A stretch of DNA of 64,000 nt from Brachybacterium ginsengisoli (lineage in GTDB: Bacteria > Actinomycetota > Actinomycetes > Actinomycetales > Dermabacteraceae). Shown piece after piece: positions 35,798 through 44,086 of the stretch (within the stretch, counting starts at the first letter, position 1; every line of letters begins with the position of its first letter). The stretch spans positions 1,116,001-1,180,000 of the forward strand of contig NZ_CP023564.1 of the NCBI RefSeq assembly GCF_002407065.1, given 5' to 3'. A program made the translations under genes and the position numbers. Below the pieces are notes generated by a model. The model was not told the origin of the DNA. It saw only the letters and a program-made list of their open reading frames with translations, and ran no database searches.

Positions 35798-37810
35798 GTG
35801 ACCCGCCGTCCGCTGTCCCGCCCGTTCGCCGTCCTGCTCGTCGGGCTCCTCCTCGGCGCCCTGATCGTCTTCGCGCCCTCGAGCGCGCCCCGAGCACGGG
35901 CCGACGGGTACAACACCGGTCGCACCGCACCGTCGATGCTGGTCCTGGACGCATCCGGATCGATGGACGCGGCCGACGTGGACGGCCGCTCCCGGATGGA
36001 CGTCGCCAAGGAGGCCGTCACCGGGCTCGTCCCGATGCTCCCCGAGGACGCGACGGTGGGGCTGATGACCTACGGCAGCTCCACTCCGGAGGTCGCCGCG
36101 GACCCCGAGGCCGCCTGCCAGGACGTGAAGATGCTCGTCGAGCCCACAGGGCTGGACCGCGACGGCCTGATCAGCGCGATCGAGGGCGTCATCCCCTCGG
36201 GATACACCCCGATCGGACTCTCCCTGCAGAAGGCGACCGCATCCCTGCCCGAGGCGGAGATGCGCTCGATCGTGCTGGTCTCCGACGGCATCGACGAGTG
36301 CGGCGGACCACCGCCGTGCGAGGTCGCCGCGGATCTCGCCGAGAAGCACCCCGAGCTGCGCATCCACACCATCGGCTTCAAGGTCGAGCAGGACGCCCGC
36401 GACGAGCTCGCCTGCATCGCGGACGTGACCGGGGGGACCTTCGCCGACGCCACCGACTCCGAGACCCTGCGCGATGAGCTGCTGGTCAAGATGACCCGCG
36501 CCATCCAGGGCTACGCCACCCAGGGCCAGCCCATCACCGGAGGGGCCACGGTCGAGGACGCGGCGGACATGGCCCCCGGCTCGTACCTCGACGTGCTCGA
36601 GCACGGCAGCCCCGCGATCGACGACGGCGAGGGGTACTCCCGTTTCTACCGGCTCCGCGTCGCTCCCGGGGAGATCGCGCACCTCTCGGCGACGATGGTG
36701 CTCCCCGGCGGTGACGGGAAGACCAACCGGCTGGCCCAACTGATGATGCGCACCAGCTCGGAGGACGGCGTGGACTGCCGGATCGGCGAGGTCCAGGCCC
36801 GCGCCGAGGCAGACCTCGGACAGGGACCGATCACGGCGACCATCGCGACCCCGCGCATGGGGAAGACCCAGAACCTCAGCTGCTTCGGCGGGGAGTCGGG
36901 CGGCGTGGTGGTCCTCGAGGTCGAGCGCACCGGGGATCCCTCCCTCGAGGAGGCGGTGCCGGTGGAGGTCCAGTTCTTCGCCGAGGAGGAGGTGAGCACG
37001 GACGGGCTGCCGCCGGCCGCGCAGTTCACCCTCGCCCAGCAGCCGCTCGCGGTGCCGAAGGACGGGGAGCAGTTCCAGCCGGCGTTCTCCTTCGCCTCCG
37101 CCGTGCCCGCCGGAGATGGCGCGCTGCGGGGCACCATCATCCCCGGTGAGGTGCAATTCTTCCGGATCCCGGCCGAGTACGGTCAGCAGGTGCGGGCGGC
37201 GCTCGCGCTGGGGGAGTTCGAGACCCCGGAGGGGATGGAGCTCTCGCTGCAGGCACGGATGTTCTCCCCGCTGCGCGACGGCGTCTACACGTCGGTGCCT
37301 CCGAACTCCGCGACGTCGGTCGCCGGGGTGGAGAAGCCCGCGACGTCGGGGGCCACCGCGCAGCTGAACCAGGCGGCGCCGATCCAGTTCCGCAACCGGG
37401 AGGACGGCGGCACCGAGGCCCGTACCTCCTTCCTCGCCGGTGACTACTACCTCCAGCTCGCCGTGGTGCCCTCCGAGTACACCGCGCAGCGTCTGTTCGA
37501 GATCCCGTACGTCATCGATCTGGACACGGTGGGGAAGGTCGCCGACGGGCCCGAGCTGACGGGACAGGGCGCGCTCGAGGACCGCAGCGCCGCTGATCCG
37601 GGCTCCGGGCCGCAGGCGTCCGACGGGGGTGGCGCCGAGGGTGCGGGCTCCGACGGCGGGGGAGAGGTCCAGGAGCCGTCGAGCGGCGAGGAGTCCGAGG
37701 GATCGTCCCTGTCTCCGCTGGTCTGGGCCCTGCTCGGCGGGGTCGGCGGAGGGATCCTCCTGGCCGCGGCCGTCATCGGTGCGGTCGTGCTGGTGCAGCG
37801 CGGTCGCTGA
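35798..37810 (+). CDS. Secreted/membrane-anchored von Willebrand factor A domain protein
   Basis: A 670-residue protein with an N-terminal signal peptide (RRPLSRPFAVLLVGLLLGALI, cleavage near ARA), a VWA domain from about residue 45 with the MIDAS residues D51-x-S-x-S (DASGSM) and VLVSDGIDECGG, then ~350 residues of unassigned extracytoplasmic sequence, a Gly/Ser/Glu linker and one C-terminal transmembrane helix (LVWALLGGVGGGILLAAAVI). It faces outside and probably binds a partner through a metal ion. CATGAT 6 bases before the GTG suggests a leaderless transcript. Partner unknown. Confidence 0.85.
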   Translation: MTRRPLSRPFAVLLVGLLLGALIVFAPSSAPRARADGYNTGRTAPSMLVLDASGSMDAADVDGRSRMDVAKEAVTGLVPMLPEDATVGLMTYGSSTPEVAADPEAACQDVKMLVEPTGLDRDGLISAIEGVIPSGYTPIGLSLQKATASLPEAEMRSIVLVSDGIDECGGPPPCEVAADLAEKHPELRIHTIGFKVEQDARDELACIADVTGGTFADATDSETLRDELLVKMTRAIQGYATQGQPITGGATVEDAADMAPGSYLDVLEHGSPAIDDGEGYSRFYRLRVAPGEIAHLSATMVLPGGDGKTNRLAQLMMRTSSEDGVDCRIGEVQARAEADLGQGPITATIATPRMGKTQNLSCFGGESGGVVVLEVERTGDPSLEEAVPVEVQFFAEEEVSTDGLPPAAQFTLAQQPLAVPKDGEQFQPAFSFASAVPAGDGALRGTIIPGEVQFFRIPAEYGQQVRAALALGEFETPEGMELSLQARMFSPLRDGVYTSVPPNSATSVAGVEKPATSGATAQLNQAAPIQFRNREDGGTEARTSFLAGDYYLQLAVVPSEYTAQRLFEIPYVIDLDTVGKVADGPELTGQGALEDRSAADPGSGPQASDGGGAEGAGSDGGGEVQEPSSGEESEGSSLSPLVWALLGGVGGGILLAAAVIGAVVLVQRGR

Positions 37811-37846
37811 ACCGTCCGGCGGACCGTGCGCTCGCCTCCGGCCCGC

Positions 37847-39061
37847 TCAGCCGGTGCGGCCCTCCCGCAGCTCGCGCGGCGGGCGGCTCTCCGCCGGAGC
37901 GGCGAGGTCCGCGATCTCCTCGTCCTCCAGCGTGCGCGCACGACGGGTGAGCTGCTCGACGTCCTCGAGCGGGGTGCCCGACAGCCCGAGGTCCTCGAAG
38001 CGGCGTGCGGTGACCATCACCCGCGACTGCAGGGAGCCGACGGCGTCGTTGAAGGCGGCGACCGACGAGTCCAGGGAGCGGCCCACCTTGGCGAGGTGCG
38101 CGGTCATCGTCCCCAGCCGGTGGTGCATCTCCCGCCCCGTCTCGAGCACGGCCCGGGCGTCGCGGTTCAGGGTGTCGGTGCGCCAGGTGTGCGCGACCGT
38201 GCGCAGCAGGGCCATCAGCGTCGCGGGGGAGGCGATCACGACGTCCTTGGAGAAGGCGTGCTCGAGCAGCCCGGGATCGGTCTCCATCGCGGCGGCGATC
38301 ACCCCGTCGCTGGGGACGAACAGCACCGTGAACTCCGGGGTGTCCCCGAGCGCCTTCCAGTAGCCCTTCGTGGACAGCACGCCCACGTGATGACGCAGCG
38401 CCTTCGCGTGCGCGGTGCGCCGGGCGGCGGCGCGCTGGGGATCGATCTCCTCGGTCGCGTCGAGGTAGGCGTCCATCGGAGCCTTCGCATCGACCACCAC
38501 GTGGCGGTCGCCGGACAGGTGCACGACCAGATCCGGCCGCTGACGCTGGTCCCCATCGGCCCGCATGCCGGAGGGCTGCTCGGAGAAGTCGACGTGCTCG
38601 AGCATCCCCGCGGACTCGACGATGCTGCGCAGCTGCACCTCGCCCCAGCGCCCACGGGCGGTGGGTGCGCGCAGCGCGGCGGTGAGGGCGCTGGTGCCGG
38701 TCTCCAGGGAGCGGGCGCGCTGGGCGAGCTGGCCGAGGTGCGCTCGCAGCGCCCCCTCTGCCTCCACCCGGGCGGCCTCGGAGCGGGCCAGGGAGCGCTC
38801 GAGATGGGAGAGCGTCGCGGTGATGGGGGCGAGGGTGCGCTGGAGCTCGGCCTCCCGCTCCTCCTCGGCGGCATCGCGCCGTGCCACGTCGCGCTCGTGG
38901 CGCTCATCGGCCAGGCGCAGCAGCTGCCCGGCGCTGTCGGACTCCGAGCGCAGGCTCTGCTCCCGGCCACGAGCGCGCTCACGCAGGACCAGCCAGGTCA
39001 GTACCGCGCCGAGGACGGCGCCCAGCACGAGTCCCAGCAGAAGCATCGGTGTACCGCTCAT
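37847..39061 (-). CDS. rmuC: DNA recombination protein RmuC
   Basis: A 404-residue RmuC-family protein: an N-terminal transmembrane helix (LLLGLVLGAVLGAVLTWLVL), a charged coiled coil, then the RmuC nuclease-like core with GRWGEVQLRSIVESAGMLEHVDF, RPDLVVHLSGDRHVVVDAKAP and FTVLFVPSDGVI. The D...VDAK stretch is a PD-(D/E)XK-type site. In E. coli RmuC limits inversions at short inverted repeats. Convergent with the VWA gene. Confidence 0.92.
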   Translation of the reverse strand: MSGTPMLLLGLVLGAVLGAVLTWLVLRERARGREQSLRSESDSAGQLLRLADERHERDVARRDAAEEEREAELQRTLAPITATLSHLERSLARSEAARVEAEGALRAHLGQLAQRARSLETGTSALTAALRAPTARGRWGEVQLRSIVESAGMLEHVDFSEQPSGMRADGDQRQRPDLVVHLSGDRHVVVDAKAPMDAYLDATEEIDPQRAAARRTAHAKALRHHVGVLSTKGYWKALGDTPEFTVLFVPSDGVIAAAMETDPGLLEHAFSKDVVIASPATLMALLRTVAHTWRTDTLNRDARAVLETGREMHHRLGTMTAHLAKVGRSLDSSVAAFNDAVGSLQSRVMVTARRFEDLGLSGTPLEDVEQLTRRARTLEDEEIADLAAPAESRPPRELREGRTG

Positions 39062-39171
39062 GGGACCAGCACATCACGGGGGTGCGACAGCCGACGGTCG
39101 GCGCGCTCGACGGCGCTCGTTCGCGCCGGTCATCGGGCTGGCGGTCCGGACGGTCGACGGAACGGCCGATC

Positions 39172-39254
39172 GATCAGCCGCCGGTCGGCCGCCGGTCGGC
39201 TCAGTCGATCAGCCGCCGGTCGGGTCGGTGGATCGGCCGACGGTCGGGTCGGCG
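39172..39254. repeat. Short tandem GATCAGCCGCCGGTCGG repeats upstream of hxlR's stop
   Basis: GATCAGCCGCCGGTCGG occurs at 39172-39188 and 39207-39223; the 24-base unit from 39207 recurs at 39231 with two changes (GATCGGCCGACGGTCGG). Together they fill the gap between rmuC and the HxlR gene. Confidence 0.8.
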
Positions 39255-39256
39255 GA

Positions 39257-39619
39257 TCAGGCGGCCTGCGACCGGTCCCGGGAGTCCTGCACCTCGGCCA
39301 TGTGCTCGGAGGCCCAGGTCACCAGCGCCTGCAGCGGGGCGAGCAGCGAGCGGCCCAGGTCGGTGAGCTCGTACTCGACCCGCGGTGGGATCTCCGGGTA
39401 GGCGGTGCGCACCACGAGCCCGTCGGCCTCGAGGGAGCGCAGGGTCTGGGTGAGCATCTTCTGGGAGATCCCGTCGACGCGGCGGGAGAGCTGCGAGAAG
39501 CGCATGGGCCCGTCCTCGAGGGTGCCGATCAGGAGCACCGTCCAGCGGTCCCCGATCCGGTCCAGCAGGCGGCGCGACGGGCAGTCGTGGACATAGGGGT
39601 CGTACTCGATCAGCGCCAT
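39257..39619 (-). CDS. HxlR-family winged-helix transcriptional regulator
   Basis: A 120-residue DNA-binding protein with the HxlR core DRIGDRWTVLLIGTLEDGPMRFSQL, DGISQKMLTQTLRSLEADGLV and PRVEYELTDLG. A single Cys (HDCPSRR, residue 13) sits where redox-sensing members (YodB, QorR) carry their sensor cysteine. It is divergent from an NAD(P)-binding reductase-like gene, a common pairing for quinone or electrophile response. Confidence 0.92.
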   Translation of the reverse strand: MALIEYDPYVHDCPSRRLLDRIGDRWTVLLIGTLEDGPMRFSQLSRRVDGISQKMLTQTLRSLEADGLVVRTAYPEIPPRVEYELTDLGRSLLAPLQALVTWASEHMAEVQDSRDRSQAA

Positions 39620-39658
39620 GGCAGGGCCTCCTCAGGGTGGTGCGGCGATGGGGGAGTC

Positions 39659-39701
39659 GGTTACCGCGAAGTGCCTACTTCCCCTCGGAGACCAGGTTAC
39701 C
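39659..39701. promoter_or_regulatory. Divergent control region with repeated GGTTACC
   Basis: GGTTACC occurs at 39659-39665 and 39695-39701, 36 bases apart (about three helical turns), and GCCTAC/CCTACAG motifs accompany them. This lies between hxlR and the reductase gene, so it is a candidate HxlR operator. Confidence 0.35.
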
Positions 39702-39785
39702 TACAGTGAGCAGCGAGGTCCATGGGGAAACCGTGAACCGTCACCCGAGACATCGGCGCTCCTGCGAGCGCCGGAAGGAGAGAAC

Positions 39786-40436
39786 ATGTCGCGCATCGTC
39801 ATCCTCGGAGGCACCGGCTACGCCGGAGGCCACCTCGCCGCCCAGGCCGCGGACCGCGGGCACCAGGTGCTCGCCGTCAGCAGGAGCGCCCAGTCCACGC
39901 CTGCGGCGTCGGTCGAGCACCGCGCCGGCGACGTGAGGGACGAGGCCTTTCTCGCCGAGATCCTCGACGGCGCCGACGTGGTCGTCTCCGCCCTGTCCCC
40001 GCGCGGCGACATGGCCGATCTCGAGTCGTTCCGCAGCCTCCAGAAGACCCTCGCCCGCCTCGCGCAGGAGAAGTCGGTGCGCCTCGGAGTGATCGGCGGC
40101 GCCGGCTCGCTGCTGGTCGCCGAGGGCGGTCCGAAGCTCGTGGACACTCCCGACTTCCCCAAGGAGTTCGCCGAGGAGCCGAAAGTTCTCGACGCCGTGC
40201 TGCAGGACCTCCGCGCCTCAGACGAGGGCCTGGACTGGTTCTTCCTCAGTCCCGCCGCCGGCTTCGGCAGCTTCGCACCGGGTGAGGCCACGGGCACCTA
40301 TCGCGTGGGCGGCGACGTGCTGCTGAGCGACGAGTCGGGCACCTCGTTCATCTCCGGCGAGGACCTCGCCCTCGCCCTGGTCGACGAGATCGAGACCCCC
40401 GTCCACCGGCGCACCCGCTTCACCGTCGCCTACTGA
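39786..40436 (+). CDS. NAD(P)-binding atypical SDR (NmrA-like epimerase/reductase)
   Basis: A 216-residue Rossmann-fold protein. The dinucleotide motif is GGTGYAGGHLA at residues 8-18, followed by DVVVSALSP and GGAGSLLV. The active-site Tyr-x3-Lys of classical SDRs is absent, as in NmrA-type or YwnB-like members. Start at the ATG at 39786 with GGAAGGAG upstream. Divergent from hxlR and probably its target; substrate unknown. Confidence 0.85.
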   Translation: MSRIVILGGTGYAGGHLAAQAADRGHQVLAVSRSAQSTPAASVEHRAGDVRDEAFLAEILDGADVVVSALSPRGDMADLESFRSLQKTLARLAQEKSVRLGVIGGAGSLLVAEGGPKLVDTPDFPKEFAEEPKVLDAVLQDLRASDEGLDWFFLSPAAGFGSFAPGEATGTYRVGGDVLLSDESGTSFISGEDLALALVDEIETPVHRRTRFTVAY

Positions 40437-40469
40437 GCGAAGAACCGGCTCCGCGGATCGGAGACGTCT

Positions 40470-40505
40470 GCACGGGCCCGTCGACGATCGATGACGGGCC
40501 CGTGC
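40470..40505. terminator. 13-bp stem-loop terminator
   Basis: GCACGGGCCCGTC (40470-40482) and GACGGGCCCGTGC (40493-40505) are perfectly complementary with a 10-base loop, 33 bases after the reductase stop and just before the stop of the minus-strand pseudogene. Confidence 0.88.
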
Positions 40506-40518
40506 CGTGTGCCGGGGT

Positions 40519-40904
40519 TCAGGAGGGGGGCGAGCCCCTGCGCACGAGGTGGTCGAACTCGTGGGCGAAGTGCTCCGCGTCCGCCCGACGGTGCGGCGCC
40601 ATCGTGATCGTCCGGCCGGTGGAGGGGCGACCTTCTTCCGGGTGAAGAGTCCGGGGCGGTACTGGACACCCGCGACCTCCGCCGCGGCGATCGCTCGCCT
40701 GATCTTCGCCTTCTTGAGGGGGCCCGCCCCGGCGGCCAGCAGGCAGCGCTGGGCGGTCGCGATCATGACGTCGGGATAGTCCCCGGCCACGCCGGGAAGG
40801 ACCAGCAGGACCTCCTCCTCGGGGTGGAGCAGCGAGGGGATGTCGCGGCGCAGCCCCGGGTTCTCGAACAGCTCGTCGCGGTTCAGGGCGGTCGTGTAGC
40901 TCAA
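40519..40904 (-). pseudogene. Frameshifted small gene, PH-like protein of unknown function
   Basis: Two minus-strand frames are needed to make one protein. The first, from about 40904, gives DELFENPGLRRDIPSLLHPE, VMIATAQRCLLAAGAGPLK and GVQYRPGLFTRKKV; the second ends GRTITMAPHRRADAEHFAHE to the stop at 40519. The shift falls near 40620-40635. The joined sequence of ~125 residues resembles short bacterial PH-like proteins, but I do not recognise it firmly. The start (TTG at 40904) is uncertain. Either a decayed gene or a one-base sequence error. Confidence 0.6.
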
Positions 40905-41044
40905 CGAGGCACGAGAGGAGCTCCGGTCCCGAGTCCAGGAACCTGCCGCTCACCCGAGTGGAGGAGCAGGGCGGCATCCGGGGCGGCCCCCCAGGGGTCT
41001 GCGATCTCACCTCCGGAGAAGAGGTGCAGGAGTGCCGCGCCCCG

Positions 41045-41050
41045 TAGAAT
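41045..41050 (+). promoter_or_regulatory. -10 box of a leaderless ychF transcript
   Basis: TAGAAT, close to consensus, ends 8 bases before the GTG at 41059. There is no Shine-Dalgarno sequence. The gap 40905-41044 holds no gene. Confidence 0.5.
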
Positions 41051-41058
41051 CACCTCCC

Positions 41059-42144
41059 GTGGCTCTAACTATCGGAATCGTGGGACTGCCCAACGTCGGC
41101 AAGTCCACCCTCTTCAACGCCCTCACCCGCGCCGAGGTCCTCGCCGCGAACTACCCGTTCGCGACGATCGACCCCAATGTCGGCGTGGTCCCGCTGCCCG
41201 ACTCGCGGCTCGCCGACCTGGCGACCATCTTCGACAGCCAGAAGCTGCTGCCCGCGACCGTCTCCTTCGTGGACATCGCCGGAATCGTCAAGGGAGCGAG
41301 CGAGGGGGAGGGGCTGGGGAACAAGTTCCTCGCCAACATCCGTGAGGCAGACGCGATCTGCCAGGTCACCCGCGCCTTCGCCGATCCCGACGTGACCCGT
41401 GTGGACGGCTCGGTGACGCCCTCGGGGGACATGGAGACCATCACCACCGAGCTGATCCTCGCCGATCTCCAGACCATCGAGAATTCGATGCAGCGCCTGG
41501 AGAAGGACACCAAGCGCGGCCTCGTCGACGCCGCCGTGCTGGAGAATGTCGTCAAGGCGAAGGCCCTGCTGGAGACCGGCAGGACCCTCTACCAGGGCGC
41601 CGTGGACGCGGGCATCGACATCGCCGCGATCCGCGAGCTGCAGCTCATGACCGCCAAGCCCTTCATCTACGTGTTCAACACCGATGAGGAGGGCCTCGCC
41701 GACAAGGCCTCGCAGGACGCCCTGCGCAAGCTCGTGGCCCCCGCGGAGGCGATCTTCCTCGACGCCAAGTTCGAGTCCGAGCTGATCGAGCTCGACGAGG
41801 ACGAGGCTGCCGAGATGCTCGAGTCCACCGGCCAGGAGGAGTCCGGGCTCGCCCAGCTCGCCCGTGTCGGCTACGACACCCTCGGCCTGCAGTCGTACCT
41901 GACCGCCGGCCCCAAGGAGTCCCGCGCCTGGACCATCCCCAAGGGAGCCACCGCACCCCAGGCCGCCGGCGTCATCCACACCGACTTCGAGCGCGGCTTC
42001 ATCAAGGCCGAGATCGTCTCCTTCGACCAGCTCATGGAGGCAGGCTCCATGGCCGAGGCCAAGGCCAAGGGCTGGGTGCGCATCGAGGGCAAGGAGTACG
42101 TCATGAAGGACGGCGACGTGGTGGAATGGAGATTTTCGCTCTAA
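41059..42144 (+). CDS. ychF: Redox-regulated ATPase YchF
   Basis: A 361-residue Obg-like P-loop protein that binds ATP and contacts the ribosome. G1 is GLPNVGKS (9-16), then switch motif FATIDPNVG, VDIAGIVKGASEGEGLGNKF and a TGS domain at the C terminus. The last residues are VVEWRFSL, whereas the family normally ends VEFRFNV; the last codons (TGG AGA TTT TCG CTC TAA) are unusually AT-rich next to GC-rich codons. This fits replacement of the 3' end by an inserted element, because copies reading VEFRFNV-stop lie downstream at 45228 and 50048. Confidence 0.95.
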   Translation: MALTIGIVGLPNVGKSTLFNALTRAEVLAANYPFATIDPNVGVVPLPDSRLADLATIFDSQKLLPATVSFVDIAGIVKGASEGEGLGNKFLANIREADAICQVTRAFADPDVTRVDGSVTPSGDMETITTELILADLQTIENSMQRLEKDTKRGLVDAAVLENVVKAKALLETGRTLYQGAVDAGIDIAAIRELQLMTAKPFIYVFNTDEEGLADKASQDALRKLVAPAEAIFLDAKFESELIELDEDEAAEMLESTGQEESGLAQLARVGYDTLGLQSYLTAGPKESRAWTIPKGATAPQAAGVIHTDFERGFIKAEIVSFDQLMEAGSMAEAKAKGWVRIEGKEYVMKDGDVVEWRFSL

Positions 42145-42151
42145 CGTCTGG
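42121..42151 (+). repeat. Attachment-like site 1: modified 3' end of ychF
   Basis: GTGGAATGGAGATTTTCGCT and then CTAACGTCTGG. It corresponds to GTGGAGTTCCGCTTCAACGT-CTAG at sites 4 and 6, sharing AACGTCT[A/G]G at the end. It marks the border between backbone and accessory DNA. Confidence 0.65.
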
Positions 42152-42446
42152 GGTGCGCCCCTTGGCATGAGGTTACTTTCCGCGGAACTCCCGCTGTTGT
42201 AGACGTCGAAGGGGAAGCGTGGAAATCCTAGTTGTTTCCTGCAGGAAGCAAAGCGAAGTGACCCACGACGCCCCGCCACCAGACTGCCATGATGACCCTG
42301 ATCGGCGAAGTTCTCGCCGATCCAGGCTTTGCTCACTCGGACCTGCTCAGCGTCGCCCACTCGGAGAGCTTGCAGTTAGGTCGACGCGCGTCGAATGCTG
42401 AAAGATCGTCTTGGCTGCGTCGGCCCCTGCATCCTCACACCCTGTC
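42152..42446. other. Gene-free, A+T-richer stretch after ychF
   Basis: No frame shows similarity to a known family or a convincing start. Base composition drops visibly relative to ychF. It may contain debris of earlier insertions. Confidence 0.5.
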
Positions 42447-43469
42447 TTACCCGATCGTGGAGAGGAAGCTGCTGTAGTCGTCGATGGCTCTGGGAGCGAA
42501 GATCGCTCGTGGCCAGAAGATCGCGGCGGCCAGTCCGATCGCGTCATTGTCTTCCATCGCGGTGCGGGCGAGTGAGTGTGCACCGTCAAGTCGCGAGACT
42601 GTCAGGTGCGGGCCGAAGGTTGATCTGTAGACATCTTCGGTCTCGGCTACGTCGACGTTCCTGTCGTGCAATCCCACCATCAGGTGCACGGGGATCTCTC
42701 GGGTGCCTGCGGCGACAAGATCGGACTCTGCGTCCGCGCCGAAGTTCCGCATGACGAAGCGCCAGCGGTCTTTGCTCATCGGGTCGGCGGTGTCCGTCGT
42801 TGCTAAGTAGTCCTCGTAGGATGCTCGCTGTTCGAGGAGCTTGCGCGTGTGGTCGCTTTCCTCTACCGCGCGTTCGCGCTCTTGCGTGCTTGCTTTGTCA
42901 TGGTCGAGTTCGGCAAGGAGATTGAAGCGGCCCTGCCGTAGCCAGTTGATCGCCGGGCTGACGGCAACTACTCCATCGACATCCGCGCGGGCGGCGACGA
43001 CTTTGGGGAGCACCCACCCGGCCTGGCTGGCACCCCACAGAACGATTGTGTCGGTAGGGACATCATCGCGGGCCTGGGCCCAGTCGAGCACTGCCTCGAC
43101 CTCAGTGGCCCGGTCGCTCATTGACTGCGACAGCCAGTCCCCATCTGATCCTCCAACGCCTGGCTTGCTCCACGAGATGGTCGCGAAGCCGGCATCGGCT
43201 GCGCCTTCGAACCAGGCGTCGTAGAGGCCATCCTGTGTGGCTTCGGCGGCGGCGTCCCCGTGAACCATCAGAACGACACCTCTGGCAGTTCCGTCGTCGG
43301 GGAGCGTCATCACGCCGTCGAGGTTGCCTTCCGGCCCGGGAATGGAGACCCGGCGCTCTGAGAAGCGGAAGTCGTTGCCCACGAGGGCGACCCCGGTCAG
43401 GGCAACGAGTGCCGTCACGAGCGCAACTGCAGCGACGCGCAAGGATCGAGTATGTATCGGAATGATCAC
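42447..43469 (-). CDS. Alpha/beta hydrolase with N-terminal membrane anchor
   Basis: A 340-residue protein. Residues ~9-30 are hydrophobic (signal anchor or uncleaved signal). The hydrolase core has the oxyanion segment VVLMVHGDAAAE, nucleophile elbow LWGASQAGWVLP with the catalytic Ser, an acid in GLHDRNVDV and the His in LDGAHSLART. It resembles the DLH/prolyl-oligopeptidase-like esterases; the substrate is unknown and it probably acts outside the membrane. Codon use is less GC-biased than the backbone. GTG start at 43469, divergent from a GNAT gene. Confidence 0.82.
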   Translation of the reverse strand: MIIPIHTRSLRVAAVALVTALVALTGVALVGNDFRFSERRVSIPGPEGNLDGVMTLPDDGTARGVVLMVHGDAAAEATQDGLYDAWFEGAADAGFATISWSKPGVGGSDGDWLSQSMSDRATEVEAVLDWAQARDDVPTDTIVLWGASQAGWVLPKVVAARADVDGVVAVSPAINWLRQGRFNLLAELDHDKASTQERERAVEESDHTRKLLEQRASYEDYLATTDTADPMSKDRWRFVMRNFGADAESDLVAAGTREIPVHLMVGLHDRNVDVAETEDVYRSTFGPHLTVSRLDGAHSLARTAMEDNDAIGLAAAIFWPRAIFAPRAIDDYSSFLSTIG

Positions 43470-43498
43470 GAGCGTATAATATCTGATAGATTAAGCGC
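43470..43498. promoter_or_regulatory. AT-rich divergent promoter with consensus TATAAT
   Basis: TATAAT at 43475-43480 is a perfect -10 for the GNAT gene (ATG 43499). The overlapping ATCTGATAGAT (43481-43491) is a small inverted repeat that could be an operator, plausibly for the PaaX-like regulator encoded in the same operon. Confidence 0.5.
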
Positions 43499-44086
43499 AT
43501 GCATGAGGTGATCATCAGCAGAGGGATCGGTGACAGCGAGCGATCGCGTGTCGCGGAGCTGTACTGGGAGGCATTCGCTCGGAAGCTGCGTCCCGGCTTC
43601 CGCGATGATCAGACCGGCGTCCAGGCAGTGAAGGCCGGGTTGCAGTCGGAGAATGTGCTCGTCGCTCGTCGGCAGGGGGCGCTGCTCGGCGTCTGTGGCT
43701 TTTACGGCGCGAAGTCTGGGGCAGTCGACTTGAAGTGGTCGAGTCTGCGTCGCGCGCTGACCATTTCAGCTGCCGCGCGTGCAAGCACCGTTCTTGCAGT
43801 GCTGTCGAGGTCCACTTGCTCGGACGCCCTCGTGCTGGATGGCATCTGCGTCGACCGAGCCGCGCGGGGCCTCGGCATCGGCACCGCATTACTCAACGCG
43901 GCGAGCAGCTATGCGCGAAGTATAGACGTGCGGAGAGTGCGCCTGTCCGTCGTGGACAGCAACCCTCGTGCACGGGCACTCTATGAACGTCAAGGGTTCA
44001 GGCCCGTCGGCGGAGGGGCGCTCGGATTCCTTTCGGTTGTGTACGGCTTCGATGGGTACACGACGATGGAACTGAAGGTTGTGTGA
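43499..44086 (+). CDS. GNAT-family N-acetyltransferase
   Basis: A 195-residue acetyltransferase with the acetyl-CoA loop DRAARGLGIGTALLNAA (motif A) and LSVVDSNPRARALYERQGFRP (motif B). The substrate is unknown. Its stop overlaps the regulator gene by four bases (GTGA), so they are co-translated. Preceded by a consensus -10 only ~20 bases upstream; no clear ribosome-binding site. Confidence 0.87.
   Translation: MHEVIISRGIGDSERSRVAELYWEAFARKLRPGFRDDQTGVQAVKAGLQSENVLVARRQGALLGVCGFYGAKSGAVDLKWSSLRRALTISAAARASTVLAVLSRSTCSDALVLDGICVDRAARGLGIGTALLNAASSYARSIDVRRVRLSVVDSNPRARALYERQGFRPVGGGALGFLSVVYGFDGYTTMELKVV

Noticed and set aside
42289-42477. Small plus-strand frame after ychF (62 codons)
   Set aside because: No similarity, no ribosome-binding site and it runs into the 3' end of the hydrolase gene on the other strand.
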